Positions 1 to 6,890 of a stretch of DNA of 11,862 bases are shown here, piece by piece (positions within the stretch are counted from its first letter, which is position 1; each line of letters opens with the position of its first letter). This DNA comes from an uncultured Methanobacteriaceae archaeon. GTDB taxonomy: Archaea; Methanobacteriota; Methanobacteria; Methanobacteriales; Methanobacteriaceae. Below the pieces are notes generated by a model. It had not been told where the DNA came from. It saw only the letters and a list, made by a program, of their open reading frames with translations, and did not search any database. Where the stretch lies: assembly GCA_947259185.1 (NCBI GenBank), contig CAMYKT010000044.1, forward strand, positions 1-11,862, given 5' to 3'. A program made the position numbers and the translations under genes.

Positions 1-213
1 GAGGTGGACATGGTCATCATGATTGCAACCATGCTGCACTCCATCGCCACCGGTAATATACTACCATCTCAGGTTAAAAGCATATGCGTTGATATTAATC
101 CAGCTACAGTTACTAAACTGGCAGATAGGGGAAGTGCCCAGGTAGTAAGCATAGTTACAGATGTAGGGGCATTTTTACCTATTCTTTATAATCAATTAAA
201 AGCCGACAAATAA
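1..213 (+). CDS. 3' end of a conserved archaeal protein, possibly DUF1512 (partial)
   Basis: The reading frame is open from base 1 to the TAA at 211-213, so only the last 70 codons are present and the start lies outside the window. The segment contains ATMLHSIATGNILPS, then VKSICVDINPATVTKLADRG, then IVTDVGAFLPIL. This reads like the C-terminal end of an alpha/beta domain in which a strand ending in D-x-N-P precedes a helix. From memory it resembles the end of archaeal DUF1512 proteins, whose function is unknown. A GTG at base 4 could initiate but would give an implausibly short protein, so I treat this as a truncated gene. It is followed by a clear terminator hairpin at 231-258, so it is the last gene of its transcript. 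Coding status is solid; the family name is tentative. Confidence 0.6.
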   Translation, partial: EVDMVIMIATMLHSIATGNILPSQVKSICVDINPATVTKLADRGSAQVVSIVTDVGAFLPILYNQLKADK

Positions 214-519
214 ATCAAGCAGTAGTTTTTGGAAATTTCATATTTCCATTTTTTATTTAGCCATAAAACTTCTTTTATACTGGAAATTCTGCACCTAAAT
301 AAGTTTCTTCACTATCACTTATTCTTTGATTATTAATTTAATAAGATCAGACTGGATAAATGGGCTTTATTTATTAATAATATTTTTTTTTAACAGGGTT
401 CATATATTTCTTGATCATTTATCTAACACTTCTCTGGAATTAAATTAAATATTTAATTAAACTAATTATTTCTTAAGAATAAAAATTAAAAAAAGTTTTT
501 TATTTTAATTATCTAAAAA
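214..519. other. 306-nt AT-rich intergenic region upstream of adenine deaminase
   Basis: After the terminator at 231-258 the region is very AT-rich and has no convincing open frame on either strand. It must hold the promoter for the adenine deaminase gene, but no single TATA box stands out because so much of it is A/T. A 10-bp palindrome TTTAATTAAA is at 452-461. A weak AT-only inverted repeat (AATTAAAA at 484-491 and TTTTAATT at 503-510) lies just before the gene. I see no riboswitch-like or RNA-gene-like structure. Confidence 0.5.
231..258 (+). terminator. Hairpin plus T-tract terminator after the first gene
   Basis: GGAAAT (231-236) and ATTTCC (242-247) form a perfect 6-bp stem around a 5-nt loop. 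An A and a run of six T then follow (249-254), then ATTT. It sits 18 nt after the stop codon at 213. T-tracts alone can end archaeal transcripts, so the stem plus T-tract is a strong candidate. Confidence 0.6.
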
Positions 520-2154
520 ATGGGGGCCATGGCATTGATTAAAGGAAATATTTTGAATGTATTTACCGGGGAGATTTATCCTGCAGAAATTAAAATAGAG
601 TCTGGTATTATAAGCTGTGTAAATAGAATAAAAGGTGATTTTGAAGGGATCATCATCCCGGGATTAATTGATGCTCACATACATATTGAAAGTTCCATGC
701 TTACTCCTGCTTTTTTTGCTCAGGCTGTTGTGCCCCATGGTACGGTGGGAGTGGTGGCTGACCCTCATGAGATTGCCAATGTAATGGGAATAGAGGGTAT
801 AGATTACCTGATTGGAGATTCATCCAAGGTGCCCTTAAGGTTTTTCTATACTGCGCCTTCATGTGTGCCCGCTACACCCTTTGAAACATCAGGTGCAACA
901 ATATCTCACCAGAAAATAGAAGCTTTAATGCAAAAAGAGGAGATAGTGGCTTTAGGTGAGATGATGAATTTCCCGGGGGTGATCCATGAAGATCCAGAAG
1001 TTTTAAAAAAGATTGAAATCGCCCATAAACACAATAAACCTGTTGATGGACATGCACCACTTCTATCTGGAGTAGATTTATGCAAGTATACCTCAGCAGG
1101 TATAAGTACCGACCATGAATGCAGTACTCTGGAAGAAGCCAGGGAAAAAAAAGAACTGGGAATGAAAATCATGATTCGGGAGGGTTCCTCTGCTCAAAAC
1201 CTGGAATCACTGTGGAAGGTAGGAGGAGAATTCTTAGTAACTGATGATAAAGACCTGGAAGATTTACAAAAAGGACATATGGATATATTGATAAAAAAAT
1301 CAATAAAACTAGGAATGGATCCATTTAAAGCTATACAAATGACTACTTTAAACCCTGCAAATCATTACTCGCTACCAATGGGTGCTATAAGTCCCGGAAG
1401 ACTGGCAGACTTTATTAAAGTGGATACTCTGGAGAACTTCAATGTTCAGGAAGTATATATTGGAGGCAAATTGGTGGCTAGAAATGGAAAAGCATTATTT
1501 AAGGCAAATTCCGCCCCCTTAAAAAGCAGCTTTCATTTTAAACAAAAAAAACCATCTGATTTTAATATTTTTTCCCATGGGTCTAAAGTCAGGGTCAGGG
1601 TTATCAAGGTGGAAGATGGCCAGATAATAACTCAGGAGTCCCAGGCGGATCTAGCAATTAAAGAGGGTATAATAAAACCGGACATACCATCAGATGTGTT
1701 GAAAATTTCCCTGATAGAAAGGTATGGGGGAAATAATATGTCCAATGCATTTGTTAAGGGATTTGGAATAAAAGAGGGAGCTCTGGCTTCTAGTGTGGCT
1801 CATGATTCCCACAATATTGTGGTGGTGGGAAGCCATGGAGATTACATGGCACGCGGGGTGGAATTAATTAGAAAAAATGGTGGTGGCCTGGCTGCAATTT
1901 CAAAGGAATCTGAAAAATTATTTAAACTTCCTTTAGCAGGATTAATGACTAACCAACCCCTTTCAACAGCTATTTTTCAGCTAAAAACACTTCATGACAT
2001 GGTTAAAGATATGGGGTGTATTTTGGAATCTCCTTTCATGACCATGTCTTTTTTGGCTTTACTGGTTATTCCTGAACTAAAAATAAGTGACCAGGGCCTC
2101 TTTGATGGGAACAAATTCCAGCAGGTGGATGTAATAAAAGAGATTATTTCCTGA
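520..2154 (+). CDS. ade: Adenine deaminase
   Basis: Converts adenine to hypoxanthine and ammonia in purine salvage; a cytosolic amidohydrolase-superfamily metalloenzyme. The 544 residues carry the family landmarks: PGLIDAHIHIESS around 47-59 with metal ligands H53 and H55, DPHEI at 81-85, GEMMNFPGVI at 146-155, DGHAP at 176-180, TDHE at 197-200, REGSSAQN at 220-227, TDD at 241-243 in the usual CTDD place, and AHDSHN at 427-432 in the C-terminal domain. It is a little shorter than bacterial Ade enzymes (about 570-600) because it begins almost directly at the beta-sandwich strand and lacks an N-terminal extension. The start is uncertain: ATG 520 or ATG 529 (M4) are both possible and neither has a clear Shine-Dalgarno; GGGGG lies just before 529. 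It is convergent with the DUF447 gene, with 20 nt between the stop codons. Confidence 0.93.
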   Translation: MGAMALIKGNILNVFTGEIYPAEIKIESGIISCVNRIKGDFEGIIIPGLIDAHIHIESSMLTPAFFAQAVVPHGTVGVVADPHEIANVMGIEGIDYLIGDSSKVPLRFFYTAPSCVPATPFETSGATISHQKIEALMQKEEIVALGEMMNFPGVIHEDPEVLKKIEIAHKHNKPVDGHAPLLSGVDLCKYTSAGISTDHECSTLEEAREKKELGMKIMIREGSSAQNLESLWKVGGEFLVTDDKDLEDLQKGHMDILIKKSIKLGMDPFKAIQMTTLNPANHYSLPMGAISPGRLADFIKVDTLENFNVQEVYIGGKLVARNGKALFKANSAPLKSSFHFKQKKPSDFNIFSHGSKVRVRVIKVEDGQIITQESQADLAIKEGIIKPDIPSDVLKISLIERYGGNNMSNAFVKGFGIKEGALASSVAHDSHNIVVVGSHGDYMARGVELIRKNGGGLAAISKESEKLFKLPLAGLMTNQPLSTAIFQLKTLHDMVKDMGCILESPFMTMSFLALLVIPELKISDQGLFDGNKFQQVDVIKEIIS

Positions 2155-2174
2155 AAATTTTTATAACTTTTATT
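2155..2174 (+). terminator. T-rich tract between convergent genes
   Basis: The 20 nt between the adenine deaminase and DUF447 stop codons contain TTTTT and CTTTTATTT on the plus strand. T-rich tracts of this kind end transcripts in archaea. There is no hairpin, so this is a modest call. Confidence 0.35.
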
Positions 2175-2819
2175 TCATTCCAGATCCTTATATTTTTCAT
2201 GTACAGCATCCATTATTTCCTGCAGGGCTTTTTTTTCACTGGCACTACCTACTCTATGGGCTACTCTATCCATTTCCTTTATTTTAAGATAAAGATTTTG
2301 GCGTGTTTCAAAATCTCCTATTTCTAACCGGGTAAAATGTATTAATGATTCAATCACTGCATAAATCCCCCTATTTAAAGGTCGCACGACTTCCTCATTT
2401 TTCACTATTTCTTCTACCTTTGCGGTGACCATAGTCATGGGGGAAGAACCTAATTCATTTTCATGAACCAGATCTTTTTTCTTAATAACCCTGGAAATGA
2501 AAAAGGCATCATTTTCTTTTAAAACAGGATTTCCTTTAAATTCATAGAAATAATCTGCTGGAATATCCCCCAGAGTGCATTTTGTTAATAATAAGGGGTT
2601 TGTGGTTAAGTTTACCACAAAATAATCGGAATTAGATATATTTTTATGAGTATGGCTTCCCTGATAAATGTACACCACTACTTCCTCTTCACTTTTACAT
2701 AGAACCCCTATGGGAGCTGCATTTTTCTCTCCATTTGCACTGAGGGAGGAAATAATGGTTTCATATAGCTGTCCTTTTTCCATCCCCACTGTTTTTAAAT
2801 TATTATTTTTCATAATCAT
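2175..2819 (-). CDS. DUF447 family protein, predicted FMN-binding split-barrel protein
   Basis: This 214-residue protein matches the archaeal DUF447 family, known for a flavin-reductase-like split beta-barrel that binds FMN; its reaction is not established. Visible landmarks are the ETIISS strand (20-25), NAAPIGVL (33-40), which is the usual FMN-loop type segment, DYFVVNLTTNP (65-75), and a helical C-terminal half beginning NRGIYAVIES (149-158). There is no signal peptide or membrane segment. The chosen ATG at 2819 lies 2 nt after the stop of the DUF2124 gene and has GGA six nt upstream. M3 (2813) and M13 (2783, giving MEKGQLYE) are alternative starts, and M13 fits the domain edge well. The spacing implies co-transcription and probably coupled translation with DUF2124. 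Family call is good; biochemical role is unknown. Confidence 0.8.
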   Translation of the reverse strand: MIMKNNNLKTVGMEKGQLYETIISSLSANGEKNAAPIGVLCKSEEEVVVYIYQGSHTHKNISNSDYFVVNLTTNPLLLTKCTLGDIPADYFYEFKGNPVLKENDAFFISRVIKKKDLVHENELGSSPMTMVTAKVEEIVKNEEVVRPLNRGIYAVIESLIHFTRLEIGDFETRQNLYLKIKEMDRVAHRVGSASEKKALQEIMDAVHEKYKDLE

Positions 2820-2821
2820 TA

Positions 2822-3280
2822 TTATTCCAGCACATATCCTTCAATATCTACATTAATAATGGAGTCAAATTGGATTTTCCGGTCCCAACTACTTTTTCTA
2901 AAAATGTCCATGAAACAGACACCTATTATAGAACACTCCTTATTTACACTCTTTTTTATTAATTCCTGCACGGCTGAAATTTCAGAACCAATTCGGGGCA
3001 TGGCCAAACCACCAAGTATAACCAGAACATCTGCTTCAAATTTAGATAAACTTCCTAATTCCATTCCATAATCAGTCAATTTCATTTTCCGTGCATTTTC
3101 AATTTCAGTGTTTGGAATAAAAAAATTTCTTTTATCCCGTATAGCATAAGCTAAAAGCTGGGCAAAGGGAGTGCACACTCCCGGTACTCCTGCAAATACT
3201 ACATTTTCTGCAGATGCTACTTCCTTTTTAAAAGCCCCTAACTGTCCACTTATACCTTTAAATGTACTTACCTTTTCCAT
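2822..3280 (-). CDS. DUF2124 family protein (methanogen-conserved, unknown function)
   Basis: A 152-residue protein of the DUF2124 family, which from memory is confined largely to methanogens and close relatives. It has a Rossmann-like pattern: strand NVVFAGVPGVCTPF (26-39), a helix through QLLAYAIRDK, NFFIPNTE (52-59), a second strand ADVLVILGGLAMP (83-95), and ECSIIGVCFMDIF (115-127). Cysteines at 36, 116 and 122 are worth noting, but no established catalytic motif is recognised. The frame is open 13 codons further upstream, but I choose ATG 3280 because GGGGAGGT (plus strand 3287-3294) lies six nt before it, a strong Shine-Dalgarno. It is the first gene of a two-gene operon with DUF447 (2-nt gap) and is divergent from ThiN. 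Function unknown. Confidence 0.8.
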   Translation of the reverse strand: MEKVSTFKGISGQLGAFKKEVASAENVVFAGVPGVCTPFAQLLAYAIRDKRNFFIPNTEIENARKMKLTDYGMELGSLSKFEADVLVILGGLAMPRIGSEISAVQELIKKSVNKECSIIGVCFMDIFRKSSWDRKIQFDSIINVDIEGYVLE

Positions 3281-3286
3281 AAATGA

Positions 3287-3294
3287 ACCTCCCC
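3287..3294 (-). promoter_or_regulatory. Strong ribosome binding site deciding the DUF2124 start
   Basis: On the minus strand GGGGAGGT precedes ATG 3280 with a 6-nt spacer. It lies inside the longer open frame, so it argues against the upstream ATG at 3319. Confidence 0.75.
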
Positions 3295-3395
3295 TTAATA
3301 AGATTATTCCTATGTACATAATTCATAATAACTTATTGATAAAATTTGAGTATACATGTTATCCATTTATCTTTTAATTTATTTCATGCAAATAG

Positions 3396-3403
3396 TTATA
3401 TTT
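3396..3403 (+). promoter_or_regulatory. Putative TATA box for the ThiN gene
   Basis: TTATATTT lies about 22-29 nt upstream of ATG 3425. Archaeal transcription starts about 25 nt after the TATA box, so the transcript would begin at or next to the start codon. No Shine-Dalgarno precedes the ATG, which fits a leaderless message. The gap is AT-rich throughout, so chance matches are likely. Confidence 0.4.
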
Positions 3404-3424
3404 AATTAAATTTATAGTAGTAAC

Positions 3425-3979
3425 ATGGAATTAGAGAACCTTAAAAAGGCCATTAAAATTTTAAAAGATTCTGAGGATTTTGCGCAACTGGTGCCTGAAG
3501 TCAGGAGTAATCTGGTGATGGCTAAAGAAAATGCTAAAAATGTGGAAGACGTGGCGGGGATTCCTGGCAGAATAACCACGGCCCACAACAGGGTAATAGT
3601 CTGCATGGATCCTGAATTTGGGGCTTCTTCTCATATGGCCCGGTTGGTTTTGAATATTTTAAAATACGATCCTCATAAGAGGAGTGCTATTAATCTAAGA
3701 TATGATCCCACTATAATCCAGTTATGTAAAAAACTGGGGCTTCTGGTTTCTTCTTATGATAGGAATCAGGAACCAGAAAACATAAGTATCCGGGAAGGTG
3801 GAACCATACCCTGGGGAGTAAAAGAATCAGTTAAAAAATTAGGGCAGGTTCCTGATGTTATTTATCATAAAGGTGCTTGGGGAAAAGAACCAATTATATG
3901 TCTACTTGCTCCTGATGCGGTAGAAGCAGCCAGGACTGCAGATTGTCTAGCCAGACTCTACAAAAATATTAATATATAG
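3425..3979 (+). CDS. Stand-alone ThiN-type thiamine-phosphate synthase domain protein
   Basis: ThiN joins hydroxymethylpyrimidine diphosphate to the thiazole phosphate to make thiamine phosphate in many archaea. It is often fused C-terminally to the ThiD kinase, or to a DNA-binding domain in the regulator ThiR. The 184 residues are essentially one ThiN domain: VPEVRSNL (23-30), VAGIPGRI (43-50), PEFGASSHMARLVL (63-76), NLRYDP (90-95), SSYDR (109-113), GTIPWG (126-131) and PDVIYHKGAWGKEP (143-156). There is no ThiD kinase domain and no helix-turn-helix before it; only about 20 residues of helix precede the domain. The ATG at 3425 is preceded by TAGTAAC with no Shine-Dalgarno, so a leaderless transcript is likely. 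The family assignment is firm; whether this copy is the enzyme or a ligand sensor is not decided by sequence. Confidence 0.82.
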   Translation: MELENLKKAIKILKDSEDFAQLVPEVRSNLVMAKENAKNVEDVAGIPGRITTAHNRVIVCMDPEFGASSHMARLVLNILKYDPHKRSAINLRYDPTIIQLCKKLGLLVSSYDRNQEPENISIREGGTIPWGVKESVKKLGQVPDVIYHKGAWGKEPIICLLAPDAVEAARTADCLARLYKNINI

Positions 3980-4040
3980 TAAAATAAATTTAACTTTTAC
4001 TTATTTTAGATTGAATCACTAAATCTCATAATACTATCAT
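3980..4040 (+). terminator. T-rich tract after ThiN
   Basis: Just after the ThiN stop the plus strand reads TTTAACTTTTACTTATTTTAG (about 3990-4009 at its core), a T-rich tract that could end the ThiN transcript. No stem-loop is evident. Readthrough into the SIS gene is possible because the gap is only 76 nt. Confidence 0.3.
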
Positions 4041-4055
4041 ATGAAGGTAATAATC

Positions 4056-5060
4056 ATGGAATATGACATGCACAAAGAAATACTGGAACAACCAATGGCT
4101 CTTATAAACACGCTAAATGCTGAAAATTCTCACCTTAAAGAAATATCAGAAGAATTAGCTGAAATGGACCGTATATTTCTGGTAGGATGTGGTAGTTCAT
4201 TATCCACATGTTATTCTGCCAGAGATGCCATAAATATGGTTGTAGATGCTAATGTGGATGTTTATACTGGTTATGAATTTTATTATCATAAAAATATTGA
4301 CCCGGACAACACTGGAGTAATATTCACTTCCCAATCTGGTGAAACTGCTGATACACTGGCTGCTTTAAGAAAAGCAAATGATTTAAATTTAAAAACAATT
4401 TCCATTACCAATGAAGAGGATAGTTCCATGATGAAGGAATCAGAAGAAACTGTTCTCACCCGATGTGGTCGGGAAAAAGCGATTCTTGGAACTAAAACTT
4501 ACATTACCCAACTTATGTGTCTTTATAAAATTTTATTCGGGGCATATGATTCTAGCACCTCCCGGGAAATTTTAAAAGAACTCCATCATATCCCTTCTTT
4601 AATGGATGAATTGATCAAAACCACCAGAGAAGATAATAAGAAGAGGGCATTAGAACTCAAAGATGAGGATATTTTTTACTGCATGGGAAGCGGACCCAAC
4701 TATGGCCTTGCCTATAAACTGGCCATGACCATGTTAATGGAGGGGGCTTTAAAACATGCCTGCCCACTATATTCCGGGGAATTTCGTCATGGTTTAATAG
4801 AAAGAGTGGAAAAAAATGTTCCAGTTATGTTTTTAGATGCGGGATACCCTGGCGATAAAGTTACGTGGAATGGAATTCAATTTTGTGAAAATTTAGGCAC
4901 TAAAAATATTATTTTCAGGATGCAGGATTATAGTAGCATTAATAATATCTTATCTCCATTCGTTCTGGTAATTCCACTAGAATGGTTCACTTATTATCTG
5001 GCCCATTATAATGGGGAAGACCCTGGAAACACCAGACACATTGGCAAGGTTCGTTATTAA
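4056..5060 (+). CDS. SIS-domain sugar-phosphate isomerase/deaminase (GlmS isomerase-like)
   Basis: Two sugar isomerase (SIS) domains make up almost all of this 334-residue protein: SIS1 about 37-165 with GCGSS (44-48) and SQSGET (92-97), and SIS2 about 205-315. GEFRHG (241-246) and the tail GEDPGNTRHIGKV resemble the isomerase half of glucosamine-6-phosphate synthase. The N-terminal glutaminase domain is absent, so it cannot take ammonia from glutamine itself. It is more likely a deaminase/deglycase of the GlmD or FrlB type acting on an amino-sugar or fructosamine phosphate; the substrate cannot be read from sequence. The frame opens at ATG 4041, but I choose ATG 4056 because AAGGT lies seven nt before it, whereas 4041 has no Shine-Dalgarno. 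Its T-rich downstream gap is convergent with the Hsp20 gene. Confidence 0.82.
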   Translation: MEYDMHKEILEQPMALINTLNAENSHLKEISEELAEMDRIFLVGCGSSLSTCYSARDAINMVVDANVDVYTGYEFYYHKNIDPDNTGVIFTSQSGETADTLAALRKANDLNLKTISITNEEDSSMMKESEETVLTRCGREKAILGTKTYITQLMCLYKILFGAYDSSTSREILKELHHIPSLMDELIKTTREDNKKRALELKDEDIFYCMGSGPNYGLAYKLAMTMLMEGALKHACPLYSGEFRHGLIERVEKNVPVMFLDAGYPGDKVTWNGIQFCENLGTKNIIFRMQDYSSINNILSPFVLVIPLEWFTYYLAHYNGEDPGNTRHIGKVRY

Positions 5061-5062
5061 AA

Positions 5063-5068
5063 TTTTTT
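5063..5068 (+). terminator. Short T-run after the SIS gene
   Basis: Six T directly after the TAA at 5058-5060, followed a few bases on by CTATTTTA. It is a plausible archaeal T-tract terminator but has no hairpin. Confidence 0.3.
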
Positions 5069-5170
5069 CCCACTATTTTAAAAAATAAAATTTTGCAAAA
5101 ATTGAAGTGCTAACTTAAAATTAAATTTAATATAATATAAAAATTAGGAATTAATTTAATTAAAATACAT

Positions 5171-5191
5171 AAAAAAGGGGGTTTATCCCCT
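5171..5191 (-). terminator. Hairpin plus T-tract terminator after Hsp20
   Basis: On the minus strand AGGGG and CCCCT form a 5-bp GC-rich stem around a 6-nt loop (plus-strand arms 5176-5180 and 5187-5191). The stem runs straight into six T (plus-strand A run 5171-5176). It starts 14 nt after the Hsp20 stop at 5205 and stands out in an otherwise AT-only gap. Confidence 0.65.
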
Positions 5192-5204
5192 ATCTACCAG
5201 TTAT

Positions 5205-5690
5205 CTATTTAATTTCCACATTGAATTTAGTTTTTACTTCCATTTTTGGTAATTCGATGCTTAAAACACCGTTATCAAACTTGGCACTGGCTTCTTCTAC
5301 TTTGACTTCAGCAGGTAAGGTAATCTGTCTCATAGCCTGGCCGTACTTCCGTTCTTTTTTAATGAAATTGGATTCTTCTATTTCTATTTCTTCGTTGAAA
5401 GTTGCTGAAACTGTTAACTTATCTTCAGTGAGTTCTATTCCTATATCTTCTTTATTCACGCCAGGAAGATCCGTTTTTACCACTATCATATCTTCAGTTT
5501 CAATTAAATCCATATAAGGCTTTTCAGGCACTGCTTCAGTATACTCGGATATTTTTCTCTCCAGGTCACCCTGCATTTCTTTTATACTTTTAACCATATC
5601 ATCCATCATTTTCTCTGCAACAGTTCTTCCTTTTTCTAAATTATCTTTCTGCTTTTCGATTTGCCGTTCTAATTTTTTCTTATCGTTCAC
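5205..5690 (-). CDS. Archaeal small heat-shock protein (Hsp20/alpha-crystallin)
   Basis: An ATP-independent holdase chaperone of 161 residues. The alpha-crystallin domain spans about 58-150, with DLIETEDMIVVKTDLPGV (61-78) and the family signature GVLSIELPK (141-149). The tail FNVEI (156-160) can act as the I/V-x-I/V motif that docks between dimers during oligomer assembly. The first 50 residues are unusually charged and lysine/glutamate-rich with heptad-like spacing (NDKKKLERQIEKQ...), suggesting a coiled coil instead of the usual hydrophobic arm. I choose GTG 5690 because GGAGG sits six nt upstream; a TTG at 5711 keeps the frame open but lacks this spacing. The gene overlaps the end of the NOG1-like GTPase gene by 11 nt and ends at a terminator hairpin, so the two form an operon. 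Confidence 0.92.
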   Translation of the reverse strand: MNDKKKLERQIEKQKDNLEKGRTVAEKMMDDMVKSIKEMQGDLERKISEYTEAVPEKPYMDLIETEDMIVVKTDLPGVNKEDIGIELTEDKLTVSATFNEEIEIEESNFIKKERKYGQAMRQITLPAEVKVEEASAKFDNGVLSIELPKMEVKTKFNVEIK

Positions 5691-6663
5691 CAAATTCCTC
5701 CAGCCTTTCAATTATTTCTGAAACCCCCGTACCCTGGGAGGCAGAAATCATCAATGGATCTTCCACCTTATTAATATATTGTTCTAAATACTTAATGTTA
5801 TCTGTTAAATCCATTTTATTAAATAGGCAGATAACAGGGGTTTTAAAAACCTTTTCTACTTCTTTTAGAAGATTAAATTGACTTTCCAGGGGGTAACCAC
5901 AACTTTCTGATGCATCAAATATAAATAAAATCACATCGGCCGGATGTTCCAGGGCTACCATGGCCCGGAGTTCAATATTATTCATATCTTTTATAGGTCT
6001 GTCCAGGAGCCCCGGAGTGTCTATTATTTGAATTTTTTTCCATTTTCTCTCTAAATGACCAATCTGTATACCTTTAGTGGTAAATGGGTAATCAGCTACT
6101 TTAGGTTCAGCAGTGGTCAGTTTACGTAGAAGAGTGGATTTACCTACATTGGGAAATCCGGCTATAACCACTGTGGTGGCATCAAAATCAACAGTGGGCA
6201 TGTTTCTCAGTTTTTGCTTGGCAAAATCTAAAAAATTTAAATCATCACCTATTTTATTTACCACAGAAGATACCCTACCAAAGGCTTGTTTTCTAAGTTG
6301 AGCTGCTTTTTCAGGTGGTGAACGCCGTATACGGGATGCATAATCTTTTTCAAGCTGAGTTATGATTCCTATGGACCAGTTTAAACCACCAAGTGCTTGT
6401 TTCATGGGGTCAACGCCTACCGCCACGTCTATATAATCCTGATAAAACTCTGGTAAAGATTCAATATCTGGCACACGATCTAAAATTAACTTTATTCTAT
6501 CTTTGATAACTTGACAGGCAGTTATAACCCTGGTTTCTTCAATCCTTTTTGATTTTTTATATCTTGGAATCTTGGAGGTCCTCACTAAACCGGCAGCTTT
6601 TTTTGCTCTCCTGAAACCTTTATCCAGAAGTTCTTCAGTAGTGGGAATTGTTGGAATTAGCAT
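5680..6663 (-). CDS. NOG1-like GTPase (archaeal, ribosome-assembly family)
   Basis: An Obg/NOG1-class GTPase of 327 residues. NOG1 in eukaryotes works in 60S ribosomal subunit assembly; the archaeal protein is presumed to act on the large subunit. An N-terminal helical NOG1 domain (about 1-160) precedes the G domain. All G motifs are present: G1 GFPNVGKST (169-177), G2 within YPFTTKG (192-198), G3 DTPG (215-218), G4 NKMD (282-285) and G5 SAS (307-309). It stops soon after the G domain and lacks the long C-terminal extension of eukaryotic NOG1. Start ATG 6663 is preceded by GAGTGAT, a Shine-Dalgarno-like stretch. The stop lies inside the start of the Hsp20 gene (11-nt overlap), implying translational coupling. 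The upstream gap carries a TATA box and inverted repeats. Confidence 0.9.
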   Translation of the reverse strand: MLIPTIPTTEELLDKGFRRAKKAAGLVRTSKIPRYKKSKRIEETRVITACQVIKDRIKLILDRVPDIESLPEFYQDYIDVAVGVDPMKQALGGLNWSIGIITQLEKDYASRIRRSPPEKAAQLRKQAFGRVSSVVNKIGDDLNFLDFAKQKLRNMPTVDFDATTVVIAGFPNVGKSTLLRKLTTAEPKVADYPFTTKGIQIGHLERKWKKIQIIDTPGLLDRPIKDMNNIELRAMVALEHPADVILFIFDASESCGYPLESQFNLLKEVEKVFKTPVICLFNKMDLTDNIKYLEQYINKVEDPLMISASQGTGVSEIIERLEEFGER

Positions 6664-6693
6664 TAAATCACTCTATTTTATATTTGGTAAATA

Positions 6694-6703
6694 TTTTATA
6701 AAT
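6694..6703 (-). promoter_or_regulatory. Putative TATA box for the GTPase-Hsp20 operon
   Basis: ATTTATAAAA on the minus strand resembles the archaeal TATA consensus. Transcription about 25 nt downstream would start near 6673, leaving a short leader that just holds the GAGTGAT ribosome site (plus strand 6667-6673) and ATG 6663. Confidence 0.45.
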
Positions 6704-6708
6704 AGTAA

Positions 6709-6783
6709 GATTGAATTTAAAATATTCAAAAATTTTATTAATTGATATTATTCTGAATTTTACAGCAATTGAAAAATTCAATC
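6709..6783. repeat. Inverted repeats upstream of the GTPase-Hsp20 promoter
   Basis: A perfect 10-bp inverted repeat, GATTGAATTT (6709-6718) and AAATTCAATC (6774-6783), has a 55-nt spacer. Nested with it is a compact dyad TTGAAT (6711-6716), 7-nt spacer, ATTCAA (6724-6729). The compact dyad sits 7 nt upstream of the putative TATA box in the direction of transcription, a position suited to a regulator. A third half-site ATTCAA is at 6776-6781. The symmetry is seen directly; operator function is inferred. Confidence 0.4.
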
Positions 6784-6890
6784 ATTTTAATTAAAGGTAA
6801 CAAATTAAATTAACTATATACTTTGTATGTTTGAGCTGGCATATAATATGAACTACATCAGCCATATTTTTTATCTTTACCTTATTATTA

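Noticed and set aside
484..510. AT-only inverted repeat just before adenine deaminase, considered as a riboswitch or terminator
   Set aside because: A weak A-T stem in a region that is almost all A/T; no conserved purine-riboswitch features are seen.
872..1172. Open frames on the minus strand inside the adenine deaminase gene
   Set aside because: They are antisense to strongly conserved coding sequence, have no recognisable domain and no ribosome site, so they are frame shadows.
6791..6865. 24-codon minus-strand frame after AMMECR1
   Set aside because: Too short, ribosome site too far away (AAGGT about 13 nt upstream), and no recognisable similarity.
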